Origin: Lientehia hominis
Lineage (GTDB): Bacteria > Bacillota > Clostridia > Lachnospirales > Lachnospiraceae
Length of the DNA stretch: 64,000 bases
Assembly: GCF_021044755.1 (NCBI RefSeq)
Contig: NZ_JAJNOR010000004.1
Location: forward strand, 186,001-250,000
Direction of reading: 5' to 3'
The translations under genes were made by a program, and so were the position numbers. Below the pieces are notes generated by a model that was not told the DNA's origin, made no database searches, and saw only the letters and a program-made list of their open reading frames with translations. The first letter of the stretch is position 1. Every line of letters starts with the position of its first letter. Below are positions 48,432-57,928 of this stretch, piece after piece.

Positions 48432-50009
48432 TTAATCCTGACTGGCGAGTTCAGGGAGGTTTTCTTTCAAAAATTCGTGGGCCACATCCTTTGCCGGACG
48501 GTCCTCTTCGTCTACCAGATAGTTGAGACCGGCCATGATGTCCGTGGATAACGCGCCGGCCAGCATATCGGTGATCTCTGTCAGCTCAGGATATTTTTTC
48601 AAGGTTTCACTTCGGAATACGGGAACTGCATAATAGGGAGGAAATGCACCCTTGTCGTCTTCCAATATTTTCAGATCAAATTTCTTTATCAGGCCATCTG
48701 TGGAATATGCATCTATGATTTCTCCCTCGCCGCTTAAAAGAGCAGTATAACGGGGCGCTCCATCTACTCCAATCTCTGAAGCAAACTTTAAACCATATAA
48801 TTCTTTTACGCCCTGCAGCCCGTCGGCCCGGTTTAAGAAGGTGAGAGTGGAGATCACACGGAGCTGACCGTTGACCTTGGCGAGATCGCTGATGCTTTCC
48901 AGATGATATTTTTCTGCAATTTCCTTAGTCGTGGAAAGGGTATACGTATTGTTCACATTTAAAGAGGAGAGGAGCTCCAGGTCATATTTGTCTTTCATCC
49001 CCTGCTTAGAGGTATCATAGACCTCCTGAACGTCGGATATAGCCTGCTTTCCAAGGATGCTCACATAGATGGTCCCGGTGTATTCCACGTAGCCGTCAAT
49101 GTCGCCGCTCTGGATAGAGGTGAGACAAATGGAAGAGCCGCCCAGATCGGGAGTGGTCTCCACGGATATGCCCAGCTTTGTTTCTATAGCCTCCGAGAGC
49201 ATGTACGCCAGGATTTCATTTTCCGAAAAATCCATGCTGCCGATATGGATGGACGTTTCCTTAACAGGGCGGAACACATTTCCGATGAACAGGGCTGCGA
49301 GCAGCACTGCCGCAGCGATGGCGACAACGCGTTCCTTTTTTTTGTGTTTCTTTTTCTTTTCCTTATTATCACCGGCCATGAGACTGATGGGAGTGACGAG
49401 AGTTTCGACGGCAGAGAATATCCGGTCAACCAGCAGCGCCAGGATACAGGCAGGAATCGCGCCTGCCAGGATTTTATAATTGTTGACCGTACGGATTCCA
49501 GAAAAGACCAGGAATCCAAGTCCGCCGCCGCCGACAAAAGCGGCTAGTGTCATCAGGCCTACTGCCGATACGGCAGAAATACGTACGCCGGTCATGATGA
49601 CAGGCATGGCTAAAGGGAAACGGATCTTAAATAGTATCTGCCATTTTGTAAGTCCGATGCCTCTTGCAGCTTCCAGTGTCTGGGCGTTTATGTTCATCAG
49701 GCCGGCATAGGTATTTTTTATGATGGGCAGCAGAGAATAGATGACCACCAGGAAGATCGCCGGCTTCATGCCGATTCCCAGGACCGGGATGGTCAGGCCC
49801 AGGAGAGCCATACTGGGGATTGCCTGCACCAGATTGGCAAAGGCCAGAACAGGCTTGCTCGCGGGTTTTAAATAAGAGATCAGAATACCCAGGGGAACTC
49901 CGATGAGTATGGCGGCAGCCAGGGCCAGGGTGGTGAGCTGTATATGTTCCAGGAATAAAGACAGGATCTCAGACCTGGCGGAAACAATATATTGTATGAA
50001 TTCTGTCAT
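48432..50009 (-). CDS. Osmoprotectant ABC transporter permease-substrate-binding fusion (OpuCB/OpuCC-like)
   Basis: This 525-aa protein has two parts. Residues 1-210 are a six-segment permease with the EAA loop (AARGIGLTKWQILFKIRFPLA). Residues about 245-525 are an extracytoplasmic ligand-binding domain of the glycine-betaine/choline type (IHIGSMDFSENEILAYMLSE, LGISVETTPDLGGSSICL, DGYVEYTGTIYVSIL). A hydrophobic helix near 225 links the two and anchors the binding domain outside. It imports compatible solutes. It is translationally coupled to the ATPase gene by a 4-nt overlap. Confidence 0.93.
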   Translation of the reverse strand: MTEFIQYIVSARSEILSLFLEHIQLTTLALAAAILIGVPLGILISYLKPASKPVLAFANLVQAIPSMALLGLTIPVLGIGMKPAIFLVVIYSLLPIIKNTYAGLMNINAQTLEAARGIGLTKWQILFKIRFPLAMPVIMTGVRISAVSAVGLMTLAAFVGGGGLGFLVFSGIRTVNNYKILAGAIPACILALLVDRIFSAVETLVTPISLMAGDNKEKKKKHKKKERVVAIAAAVLLAALFIGNVFRPVKETSIHIGSMDFSENEILAYMLSEAIETKLGISVETTPDLGGSSICLTSIQSGDIDGYVEYTGTIYVSILGKQAISDVQEVYDTSKQGMKDKYDLELLSSLNVNNTYTLSTTKEIAEKYHLESISDLAKVNGQLRVISTLTFLNRADGLQGVKELYGLKFASEIGVDGAPRYTALLSGEGEIIDAYSTDGLIKKFDLKILEDDKGAFPPYYAVPVFRSETLKKYPELTEITDMLAGALSTDIMAGLNYLVDEEDRPAKDVAHEFLKENLPELASQD

Positions 50010-51139
50010 GCTCTTTCCTCCTCTTCCTCTGAAATGAACTGGCGGCTGAGGGTGGTGACCAGTGTACTTCTGGTGATCAGGCCTTCAATGATGCCCTGCT
50101 CATTGATCACCGGCAGAGTGGAGAGCTTCCTTTCGTTGAACAGATTCAGCAGATCCACGATGGAGCTGTCCGGGCTGGCGGAAGTAAAGGATTTTTCCAT
50201 CAGATCCTGGGCAGGACGTTTGGTATCGTGAGTTCCGATCAAAGACTCTGCGAACAGCACGCCGAGCAGGTGTTTTTTCGGATCCGTCACCATGAGTGTG
50301 TCCACTTTTTTCTGGCTCATCAGTTCGATACATTTGAAAACTGGCATCCAGGGGAGACAGCAGACAGGCTCCCGGATCATGATATCCTGAGTTTTTATGA
50401 GCTCCGGCGACATCCATATCCGGTTAGGTCCCACAAATTCCCGGACAAAGTCATTGGCGGGATGCTTCATGATCATTTCTGGATTGTCAAACTGAGTGAT
50501 CTTTCCGTCTTCCATGATGCAGATCCGGTCTGCCAGCCTCACCGCTTCATCCATATCATGTGTTACAAATACAATGGTACGCTTTAACGCTCCCTGCATT
50601 TCCATAAGAGAGTTCTGGAGCTGTGTCCTCGTGAGCGGATCCAGGGCGGAAAACGGCTCGTCCATGAGTATGATCTCCGGGTCGGACATAAATGCCCGGA
50701 CGACTCCTGCCCTTTGCTGCTGCCCGCCGGACATCTCTGAGGGGTATACGTCCAGGTAAACGTCCGGATCCAGATTTACCATATCCATCAGGTCTTTTGC
50801 ATCTTTTTCAATTTTTGCCGTGTCTTTGGAATTGAGCCGGGCAATGATCTCAATATTTTCCCGGATGGTCATGTGGGGAAAAAGACCGGTCTGCTGGATG
50901 ACATAACCCATCCTCCGGCGAAGCGGGATCGTTTCCAGCTGCGCGATATTACTGCCGTTGATCTTTATGGTGCCGGAAGAGGGGAGGATCAATTTATTGA
51001 TCATCCTAAGGGTTGTGGTCTTGCCACAGCCGCTTTCACCCAGGAGGACCACAAATTCTCCGTCGTCGATCGTAAAACTGATGTTGTCAATTACAGTATT
51101 CCCCTGAAAGGTTTTTGAAACGTTTTGAAATTCTATCAT
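50006..51139 (-). CDS. Osmoprotectant ABC transporter ATP-binding protein with CBS domains
   Basis: This 377-aa ATPase has the Walker A GESGCGKTT, the signature MSGGQQQR, the Walker B IILMDEPFSALDP and the H-loop VTHDMDEA. Two CBS modules fill the C-terminal third (about 250-375). In OpuA-type transporters the CBS pair senses ionic strength or cyclic-di-AMP. It is first in the leftward operon. The upstream 410 bp is AT-rich and holds the promoter. Confidence 0.94.
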   Translation of the reverse strand: MIEFQNVSKTFQGNTVIDNISFTIDDGEFVVLLGESGCGKTTTLRMINKLILPSSGTIKINGSNIAQLETIPLRRRMGYVIQQTGLFPHMTIRENIEIIARLNSKDTAKIEKDAKDLMDMVNLDPDVYLDVYPSEMSGGQQQRAGVVRAFMSDPEIILMDEPFSALDPLTRTQLQNSLMEMQGALKRTIVFVTHDMDEAVRLADRICIMEDGKITQFDNPEMIMKHPANDFVREFVGPNRIWMSPELIKTQDIMIREPVCCLPWMPVFKCIELMSQKKVDTLMVTDPKKHLLGVLFAESLIGTHDTKRPAQDLMEKSFTSASPDSSIVDLLNLFNERKLSTLPVINEQGIIEGLITRSTLVTTLSRQFISEEEEERA

Positions 51140-51551
51140 TTATGCATGATACCTCCTGTTATGTATGGCAAGCCATGTGAAACGAATTAAATGGTCATAA
51201 CAGACAACAGCTCTGTATAGATTTACGGGCCGGAAAAGACAGATGTTTCATATGGCTTTATTAGACGGTGTTTTTAGAGGATGACAGATTGCTTTTCCAG
51301 ATGCAGAAAAGTTTTAGAAGGATAAGGATAAATAATTGTTTGTTAATTATTTTATTATACATGATTTTATATGAAGTTTAAATAAAAAATAAGGAATTTC
51401 ATAAAGATTTAAGAGTCTGTTAAGTTTTTGGATATTTTATCCGCATAAGCACCCGATAACTCTCAGGGAAGTAACGGCTTGTCTATTGGACAGAAGAGGG
51501 GTATAATTACAGTATATGCTGGATATGCTGAAAATATGACTAGGAGGATCT
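51140..51551. other. Divergent promoter region between the osmoprotectant operon and ispF
   Basis: No ORF, tRNA or clear hairpin is visible in these 410 bp. The AT-rich centre (51320-51400) should contain both promoters. A TATAATTACA-like element lies near 51500 upstream of ispF. Confidence 0.5.
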
Positions 51552-52109
51552 ATGAGAATTGGAATGGGTTATGATGTCCACTGTCTGACAGAAGGACGGG
51601 ACTTGATTATAGGAGGCGTGAAAATTCCCTTCGAAAAAGGGCTTTTCGGTCATTCAGATGCCGATGTCCTCCTTCATGCCATTATGGATGCGCTTTTGGG
51701 AGCGGCCGCGCTTGGGGATATAGGAAAGCATTTTCCTGATACCGACGAAGCATACCGAGGGATTTCAAGCCTTGAGCTTCTGGAGAAGGTTGGAAAGCTT
51801 TTGGAAGAAAATCTATATTTTATTGGTAATATAGATGCTTCTGTGATTGCCCAAAGGCCCAAGCTGGCTCCCTACCGGGAGGAAATGAGACAGAATATTG
51901 CGGATGCTCTCCATATATCGGTAAACCAGGTGAATGTAAAAGCGACCACGGAAGAGGGTCTTGGATTCACCGGCACCGGGGAGGGGATATCCTCTCAGGC
52001 AGTAGTCCTGCTTGAGACAGTCGGGAATTACAGTTACGGTTACGACCCCATGGAAAGGGGAACGGGCGGTAGCTGTGCGGGCTGCAGGGGCTGTCGGGAA
52101 AATGGCTGA
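51552..52109 (+). CDS. ispF: 2-C-methyl-D-erythritol 2,4-cyclodiphosphate synthase
   Basis: This 185-aa protein has the metal-binding MGYDVHCL (Asp and His) at residues 5-12 and [31 protein letters not shown] and [12 protein letters not shown] with the conserved Thr/Glu end the fold. It makes the cyclic diphosphate of the MEP isoprenoid pathway. Most IspF proteins end near residue 158; this one carries about 25 extra residues with several Cys and Gly ([14 protein letters not shown]). Confidence 0.95.
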   Translation: MRIGMGYDVHCLTEGRDLIIGGVKIPFEKGLFGHSDADVLLHAIMDALLGAAALGDIGKHFPDTDEAYRGISSLELLEKVGKLLEENLYFIGNIDASVIAQRPKLAPYREEMRQNIADALHISVNQVNVKATTEEGLGFTGTGEGISSQAVVLLETVGNYSYGYDPMERGTGGSCAGCRGCRENG

Positions 52110-52124
52110 AAAGGGGTTGACAAA

Positions 52125-52427
52125 TCTTTCAAAACTGCATAGACTAGATAAAGAAGCAGGAACTTTTCATGCTTATAAATCAGGAAAAGGCTTTGAAGGA
52201 AAGAGTAGTACCGGCGTAAATAGCAGAGAGGGTCTGTCACCGGCTGAAAGCAGACCTTAGGAAGGCGGGTATGAAGTGCATTCCGGAGCTGACAGGGCGA
52301 TGGCATCGGCAGTAGTCCTGTACGTGTAGTTTACGTTACAGACCTCAAGTGAGAGACGTCCATAGAGGCGTGTCTTATGAAGAGTGGAACCGCGGAGTGA
52401 ACTTCGTCTCTTTTGAGACGGAGTTTT
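52125..52427 (+). promoter_or_regulatory. T-box leader (Cys) upstream of cysE-cysS
   Basis: The T-box sequence GAGTGGAACCGCGG is at 52382-52395. The terminator ACTTCGTCTC/GAGACGGAGT with a T run follows at 52401-52427. A TGC triplet at 52277-52279 in the stem I region (GAAGTGCATTCC) is a good Cys specifier. Uncharged tRNA-Cys would allow readthrough. Confidence 0.88.
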
Positions 52428-52492
52428 TTTATTCCATTAAAATGATTTTAGAACGGATAATATTCTGTAAGGAAAGAAAAGGAGAGGATATT

Positions 52493-53203
52493 ATGGGATT
52501 CATTCGATATATTAAAGAAGAAATTGCGATCATTCGAGAGAGAGACCCGGCTATCAAAACACCGATGGAGGTTTTTCTGTATCCGAGCTTCAAGGCGATT
52601 CTGAGCTATCGGATATCACATTGGCTGTTTCTCCGAAAGCATTATTTTTGGGCCAGATGGGTATCCCAGCGGGCAGCCAGGAAAACAGGAATTGAGATTC
52701 ATCCCGGCGCCACCATCGGAAAAGGGCTGTTCATAGATCACGGCCACGGGGTGATCATCGGAGAAACCGCGATAGTCGGCGACAATGTGACGTTGTTTCA
52801 GGGGGTGACTCTGGGCGGAAACGGAAAGGAAAAAGGAAAGCGCCATCCGACTATCGAAGATAATGTGATGATCAGTGCGGGAGCTAAAGTATTAGGTTCT
52901 TTTACTATAGGAGAAAATTCTAAAATAGGCGCGGGCAGCGTGGTCCTGGGGCCGGTGGAGCCGAATTCTACAGTAGTCGGCGTGCCAGGAAGAAGCGTAA
53001 AGAGAAATAACGTGCGCCTGCCCAGGATGGATATGGATCAGGTGACGCTGCCGGATCCGGTGCTGGCAGATATCCGGCAGTTAAAGGAAGAAAATCAGGA
53101 AATCAAAAAAGAGCTGGAAAGGTTAAAGGAACTGCTCCGGGTGCAGGTTTGTCAAGACAGAGCCGGTAAAGCCCGAAGTGCAGGAAAAGCCTGCAGCGCC
53201 TGA
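52493..53203 (+). CDS. cysE: Serine O-acetyltransferase
   Basis: This 236-aa protein starts at the ATG at 52493 behind AGGAGAGG. The N-terminal helical domain ([20 protein letters not shown]) and the left-handed beta-helix hexapeptide repeats ([25 protein letters not shown] and [15 protein letters not shown]) include the catalytic Asp/His. The C-terminal tail beyond residue 190 is a predicted coiled coil ([18 protein letters not shown]). It makes O-acetylserine for cysteine synthesis. With cysS behind it, the operon serves cysteine supply and charging under one T-box. Confidence 0.95.
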   Translation: MGFIRYIKEEIAIIRERDPAIKTPMEVFLYPSFKAILSYRISHWLFLRKHYFWARWVSQRAARKTGIEIHPGATIGKGLFIDHGHGVIIGETAIVGDNVTLFQGVTLGGNGKEKGKRHPTIEDNVMISAGAKVLGSFTIGENSKIGAGSVVLGPVEPNSTVVGVPGRSVKRNNVRLPRMDMDQVTLPDPVLADIRQLKEENQEIKKELERLKELLRVQVCQDRAGKARSAGKACSA

Positions 53204-53280
53204 TGCCCCCCTGACAGAGGAGCTGGAGAGCAGAACAGAAACGATTTAATAACGGAGCAGAAAGCAGAAGGGAGAAACCG

Positions 53281-54684
53281 ATGAAGATTTTTAATACGCT
53301 GTCAAAGAAAAAAGAGGAATTTGTACCGCTGGAGCCTGGAAAGGTAAAAATGTATGTCTGCGGTCCCACGGTATATAATTTTATCCATATTGGAAATGCG
53401 AGGCCTATGATCGTGTTTGATACGGTCCGGCGGTATTTTGAGTATACAGGCTATGATGTGAATTATGTTTCCAACTTTACGGATGTGGATGATAAGATCA
53501 TCAATAAGGCCATTGAGGAGGGGGTAGAGGCTTCCGTCATCTCCGAACGCTATATCGCGGAATGTAAAAAAGACATGGAAGGTATGAATGTGAAGCCGGC
53601 CACTACTCATCCGCTGGCCACAGAGGAAATCTGCGGCATGATCTCCATGATTGAGAACTTGATAGAAAAGGGATTTGCTTACCGGGCGGCTGACGGCACA
53701 GTGTATTACAGGACAAAGAAGTTCAAAGACTATGGAAAACTGTCCCATAAAAACCTGGAGGATCTGCAGGCCGGGCACAGAGAGATCAAAGTGGTGGGCG
53801 AAAAGGAAGACGAGTTGGATTTTGTGCTGTGGAAGCCTAAAAAGGATGGAGAGCCTTATTGGGAAGCTCCCTGGTGCAACGGCCGCCCCGGATGGCACAT
53901 TGAGTGCTCTGTTATGTCGAAGCATTATTTAGGGGATCAGATTGATATTCACGCCGGCGGGGAGGACCTGATTTTCCCCCACCATGAAAACGAGATTGCC
54001 CAGAGCGAAGCCGCCAACGGCAAGGAGTTTGCAAAATATTGGATGCACAATGCGTTCCTTAATATTGACAACCGGAAAATGTCCAAATCTTTAGGGAACT
54101 TTTTTACCGTAAGGGAGATCAGTGAAAAATACGATCTGCAGGTACTCCGCTTCTTCATGCTGAGCGCCCACTACAGGAGTCCGCTGAATTTCAGCTCCGA
54201 TCTCATGGAAGCGTCAAAAAACGGTCTTATGAGGATCGTGACTGCGGTAGAACGCCTGAATGAGCTTCTGGCTTCTGCATCCGGTGAGTCCATGACGGAG
54301 GAAGAAAAAGCCGTTGAGACTCAGATTAAAGAATTGGCTGCTAAATATGAAGCCGCCATGGATGATGATTTCAATACGGCGGATGCCATTTCCGCTGTAT
54401 TTGAGCTTGTGAAGCTGGCGAATACCGCTGTGACAGAAGCCAGTACAAGGGCTCTGGTGGAATACGCAAAGCAGACCATTGAAACTCTCTGCGGTGTCTT
54501 GGGCATCATCACGGAAAAGAAAGAGGAGCTTCTCGACGGAGAGATAGAGACACTTATCGAGGAGCGGCAGCAGGCGAGAAAAAATAAGGATTTTGCCCGC
54601 GCCGACGAGATACGTGACACTTTGGCAGACAAAGGAATCCTTTTAAAGGACACCAGAGAGGGTGTGAAATGGACGAGAGCATAA
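53281..54684 (+). CDS. cysS: Cysteinyl-tRNA synthetase
   Basis: This 467-aa class I synthetase has the HIGH motif as FIHIGNARP at about 36-44, with the zinc Cys at CGPTVYN, and PGWHIECS. KMSKSLGNF is the KMSKS motif, near residue 268, and the DALR-like C-terminal domain follows. It charges tRNA-Cys. It follows cysE by about 75 bp in the same T-box-controlled unit and overlaps the next gene by 16 nt. Confidence 0.97.
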   Translation: MKIFNTLSKKKEEFVPLEPGKVKMYVCGPTVYNFIHIGNARPMIVFDTVRRYFEYTGYDVNYVSNFTDVDDKIINKAIEEGVEASVISERYIAECKKDMEGMNVKPATTHPLATEEICGMISMIENLIEKGFAYRAADGTVYYRTKKFKDYGKLSHKNLEDLQAGHREIKVVGEKEDELDFVLWKPKKDGEPYWEAPWCNGRPGWHIECSVMSKHYLGDQIDIHAGGEDLIFPHHENEIAQSEAANGKEFAKYWMHNAFLNIDNRKMSKSLGNFFTVREISEKYDLQVLRFFMLSAHYRSPLNFSSDLMEASKNGLMRIVTAVERLNELLASASGESMTEEEKAVETQIKELAAKYEAAMDDDFNTADAISAVFELVKLANTAVTEASTRALVEYAKQTIETLCGVLGIITEKKEELLDGEIETLIEERQQARKNKDFARADEIRDTLADKGILLKDTREGVKWTRA

Positions 54685-55163
54685 AAGGCTGTATTCCTGG
54701 GCTCATATCCCAGGAACAGCTGCTGGTCGGTGAGGACAGTCCGGATATCCGTACTTACTCACCGCTGACGCTGGCCTTTATCGGGGATGCAGTATTCAGC
54801 CTTTATATCCGAACCATAGTGGTGGGACAGGGAAATATGGCGCCGGGCAGGCTTCACGAACGCTGCAGTGAACTGGTGAAAGCCAGCGCTCAGTCTCATA
54901 TGATACACGGTATTTTTGATGCATTGACCGATGAAGAAAAGAGCGTATATAGAAGAGGAAGGAATGTCCAGGCGGGCAGCCGCGCCAAGAATGCCACAAT
55001 GTCAGAATACCGCCATGCAACCGGTCTGGAGGCCTTGTTCGGCCATCTGTATCTGACTGGACAGGGAGAGAGGATGACAGAGCTGGTGGAAAAATGCCTG
55101 GCTTATCATGAGGCGGAAAAAGAAGCCGACGTGCCGTCTGATACGAAAGCTTCTGCTCCGTGA
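54669..55163 (+). CDS. mrnC: Mini-ribonuclease 3
   Basis: This 164-aa protein has the RNase III catalytic fold without the double-stranded RNA-binding domain. The signature LAFIGDAVFSLYIRT (FIGDAV near residue 37) and SRAKNATMSEYRHATGLEALFGHLYLTG with the second acidic pair are visible. It trims 23S rRNA precursor ends. Linkage cysS-mrnC-rlmB is conserved in Firmicutes. Confidence 0.95.
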   Translation: MDESIKGCIPGLISQEQLLVGEDSPDIRTYSPLTLAFIGDAVFSLYIRTIVVGQGNMAPGRLHERCSELVKASAQSHMIHGIFDALTDEEKSVYRRGRNVQAGSRAKNATMSEYRHATGLEALFGHLYLTGQGERMTELVEKCLAYHEAEKEADVPSDTKASAP

Positions 55164-55203
55164 CAGGGCGGCGGATCATCTGACGGAGCCGGAAAGGAGA
55201 TAC

Positions 55204-55947
55204 ATGAGATACGAAGAATTTACCATAGAGGGCCGCAACGCGGTATTGGAGGCTTTCCGTTCGGGAAAGACCATAGATAAAGTCTTTCTTTTGAAAGGGT
55301 GCCAGGATGGACCGGTGCTCAGTATCGCAAGAGAGGCGAGAAAACAGGATACGCTGGTACAATACGTGCCTAAGGAGCGGCTGGACCAGTTATCCTCCAC
55401 AGGGAAGCATCAGGGAGTTCTGGCTTATGCGGCGGCCTATGAATATGCAAGTGTAGAGGATATGCTCGCTCTGGCAGAGGAAAAGGGAGAGCCGCCTTTT
55501 TTGTTCCTGCTGGATGGAATTGAGGACCCTCATAATCTGGGGGCAATCATCCGGACCGCGAATCTGGCCGGCGCACACGGAGTCATCGTTCCCAAACGGC
55601 GCGCGGCAGGGCTGACTGCCGTAGTGGCGAAGACATCAGCCGGAGCTTTGAATTATACGCCCGTGGCTAAGGTGACGAACCTGACGGCAGTGATGGAAGA
55701 GCTGAAAGCAAAAGGAATGTGGTTTGTCTGTGCTGATATGGACGGAACTGTCATGTATGATCTGGATCTGACCGGTCCTATGGGGATCATCATTGGAAAT
55801 GAAGGAGAGGGAGTCGGCCGCCTGTTAAAGGAACGGTGCGATCTGACCGCGTCCATCCCGATGAAGGGGGATATCGATTCTCTGAACGCTTCTGTAGCGG
55901 CGGGGGTACTGGCCTATGAGGTGGTACGGCAGCGCCTGAAGAAATAG
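55204..55947 (+). CDS. rlmB: 23S rRNA (guanosine-2'-O-)-methyltransferase RlmB, TrmH family
   Basis: This 247-aa SPOUT methyltransferase starts at the ATG at 55204 (GGAAAGGAG). The N-terminal substrate-binding domain has EGRNAVLEAFRSGKTIDKVFL. The catalytic trefoil-knot domain has LLDGIEDPHNLGAIIRTA, GIIIGNEGEGVG and SIPMKGDIDSLNASVAAGVLAYE. It methylates a ribose in domain V of 23S rRNA, next to the tRNA-synthetase and mrnC genes. The upstream in-frame ATG at 55108 lacks homology. Confidence 0.95.
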   Translation: MRYEEFTIEGRNAVLEAFRSGKTIDKVFLLKGCQDGPVLSIAREARKQDTLVQYVPKERLDQLSSTGKHQGVLAYAAAYEYASVEDMLALAEEKGEPPFLFLLDGIEDPHNLGAIIRTANLAGAHGVIVPKRRAAGLTAVVAKTSAGALNYTPVAKVTNLTAVMEELKAKGMWFVCADMDGTVMYDLDLTGPMGIIIGNEGEGVGRLLKERCDLTASIPMKGDIDSLNASVAAGVLAYEVVRQRLKK

Positions 55948-56026
55948 AAGAGGCATCATTTGATTGACAGTTGCGGAAAAATATGATAGGAATATAATAT
56001 AGCAGAGAAAGGATGTGAAGAATTGC

Positions 56027-56101
56027 GTGGACGACAGTGATGACAGCGACAGTGAATCCTGTGAGCAGAGAATAGTGGTTCCATGCAGTGTGATGATATG
56101 A
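56027..56101 (+). CDS. Possible acidic leader peptide (24 aa) before the CNNM transporter
   Basis: A GTG with AAAGGA 13 nt upstream opens the frame VDDSDDSDSESCEQRIVVPC and four further codons. A TTGCGG/TATAAT promoter (55971-55998) precedes it. Asp/Ser-rich leaders that stall or destabilise ribosomes at low magnesium control Mg transporters in enteric bacteria. Here the next gene is a transporter of the CNNM/CorC family. The ORF is very short and the claim is an inference. Confidence 0.35.
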   Translation: MDDSDDSDSESCEQRIVVPCSVMI

Positions 56102-56204
56102 TAAGGGCGTGGTCTGTATCTGAAAAAGCGGATATGGGCTGTGCCTTTTTGTGTTCTGAAAACTGCGGGGCTATGGCCCGAGATTATAGGATAAGGAGAT
56201 TGCT

Positions 56205-57530
56205 ATGATAGGACCGATTCTTTTACAAGTTGTTTTGATATTTTTAAATGCGACCTTTGCCAGTGCGGAGATAGCCGTTATCTCTATGAATGAGACAAAG
56301 CTTAAAAAGCTGGCGGATGAGGGAAATAAACGGGCAGGAAAGCTGGCGGCGCTGACGGAGCAGCCGGCTCGTTTCCTGGCCACGATACAGGTGGCAATCA
56401 CTCTGGCGGGGCTTTTGGGCAGCGCTTTTGCGGCGGAAAATTTCGCGGGACCACTGGTGGCGGTATTAATGGATAAGGGGATCACGGTACCGGAGAATGT
56501 TCTTAAGTCCGTGTCCGTTTTTTTGATTACTTTGGTTCTGGCGTATTTTAATCTGGTGTTCGGAGAACTGGTCCCTAAGCGGATTGCAATGAAAAAATCA
56601 GAGGAGACTGCTCTTGGTATGGCAGGGACCCTCAGCTTCGTGTCCAAGGTCTTTGCCCCGCTGGTGTTTCTTTTGACTGCCTCCACCAATGGAATCCTCC
56701 GTCTTATGGGCATTAATCCGGACGAAGACGACGAGAAGGTAACAGAAGAGGAGATTCGGATGCTTTTGATGGCCGGGAATGAACAGGGTACAATTGATGC
56801 AGACGAAAATGAGATCATTCAGAACGTATTTAAGTTCGATGATATTACCGTAGGCCAGATCTGTACTCATCGTGTGGAAGTGACTTCTCTGCTGTTTACG
56901 GACAGCATGGAAGAATGGGAACGAGTTATCCATGAGAGCCGGCATACGCATTATCCGGTCTGCGGAGAAAGCCGGGATGATATATTGGGAGTTCTGGATA
57001 CAAAAGATTATTTCCGCCTTCCGGAAAGAACGAAGGAAGCCGTGATGGAGAAGGCGGTCGACGGGGCGTATTTTATACCAGAAGCGATGAAAGCGAATGT
57101 CCTGTTTCGGAATATGAAAAAGGCGAGGACTTACTTTGCCGTGATTATTGATGAATACGGAGGCATGGCGGGAATCATAACACTCCATGATCTGATGGAG
57201 GCATTGGTCGGTGATCTTTATGAGCTGGAAGAGCCGGAACAGCCGGAGGATATTCAGAATATTGGAGAAGGGCAGTGGCAGATACAAGGATGCGCGGATC
57301 TGGATGAAGTGGCAGAAACGCTCGGCGTCCTGCTGCCCACAGATGTATATGATACCTACAATGGATTTCTGTTTGGGGTGATCGGCCGTGTACCGAGCGA
57401 CGGAGAAACGTTTACGTGCCAGTATGACAGGATGAAGATAGAGGTACATACTGTAGTGAATCACAGGATCTGTGATACGACAGTGACTCTTCTTCCATCT
57501 GGTGAAGAAGCAGAAGGCCCGGGCGTTTAA
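56205..57530 (+). CDS. CNNM/CorC-type transporter (hemolysin family)
   Basis: This 441-aa protein has an N-terminal DUF21 membrane domain of four helices (about 1-170) with SAEIAVISMNETKLKKLADEG and GELVPKRIAMKKSEE. A pair of CBS domains follows (about 205-330), with a CorC_HlyC domain at the end (LDEVAETLGVLLPTDVYDTYNG). Family members export or regulate Mg2+ or Co2+. AAGGAG precedes the ATG. It is preceded by a 200-bp leader with a possible acidic peptide. Confidence 0.92.
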   Translation: MIGPILLQVVLIFLNATFASAEIAVISMNETKLKKLADEGNKRAGKLAALTEQPARFLATIQVAITLAGLLGSAFAAENFAGPLVAVLMDKGITVPENVLKSVSVFLITLVLAYFNLVFGELVPKRIAMKKSEETALGMAGTLSFVSKVFAPLVFLLTASTNGILRLMGINPDEDDEKVTEEEIRMLLMAGNEQGTIDADENEIIQNVFKFDDITVGQICTHRVEVTSLLFTDSMEEWERVIHESRHTHYPVCGESRDDILGVLDTKDYFRLPERTKEAVMEKAVDGAYFIPEAMKANVLFRNMKKARTYFAVIIDEYGGMAGIITLHDLMEALVGDLYELEEPEQPEDIQNIGEGQWQIQGCADLDEVAETLGVLLPTDVYDTYNGFLFGVIGRVPSDGETFTCQYDRMKIEVHTVVNHRICDTTVTLLPSGEEAEGPGV

Positions 57531-57556
57531 ACGCCCGGACCTGCTTTGCTCCAAAA

Positions 57557-57587
57557 GAAAAGAACCTGATATTTATCAGGTTCTTTT
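57557..57587. terminator. Bidirectional terminator between CNNM and tRNA-Thr
   Basis: AAAGAACCTGAT pairs with ATCAGGTTCTTT across ATTT, with A and T runs on both sides. A second GC palindrome, CCGGGCGTTTAAACGCCCGG (57519-57538), overlaps the CNNM stop. Confidence 0.88.
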
Positions 57588-57588
57588 A

Positions 57589-57661
57589 AGCTGACGAGCG
57601 GACTCGAACCGCCGACCTCCTCATTACCAATGAGGTGCGCTACCGCCTGTGCCACGTCAGC
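57589..57661 (-). tRNA. tRNA-Thr(GGT)
   Basis: On the minus strand the acceptor GCTGACG/CGTCAGC, the anticodon stem CCTCA/TGAGG with loop TTGGTAA (GGT) and the T loop TTCGAGT are canonical. Confidence 0.94.
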
Positions 57662-57928
57662 ACTTTTCCGCTTTTCTAAGCGGCAACATGAATAATATAC
57701 TATAGAAGTTACGGCTTGTCAACTATCATTTTCGCCAAAATATTATTTCTTATATTTTTTGAGCAATTAAATAATTTTGAGCTGATTCCATACAATTACC
57801 TCTGTCAGAATTGAATTGATTTTTCAAAAAACGGAAGATAATGGATGTACTTCAGGGAAGTATTTAGTAAAATAATAACAGCGGATATGGATTTCTGCCG
57901 CTGTCTGCACATGGACAGGAGGGTGGTC

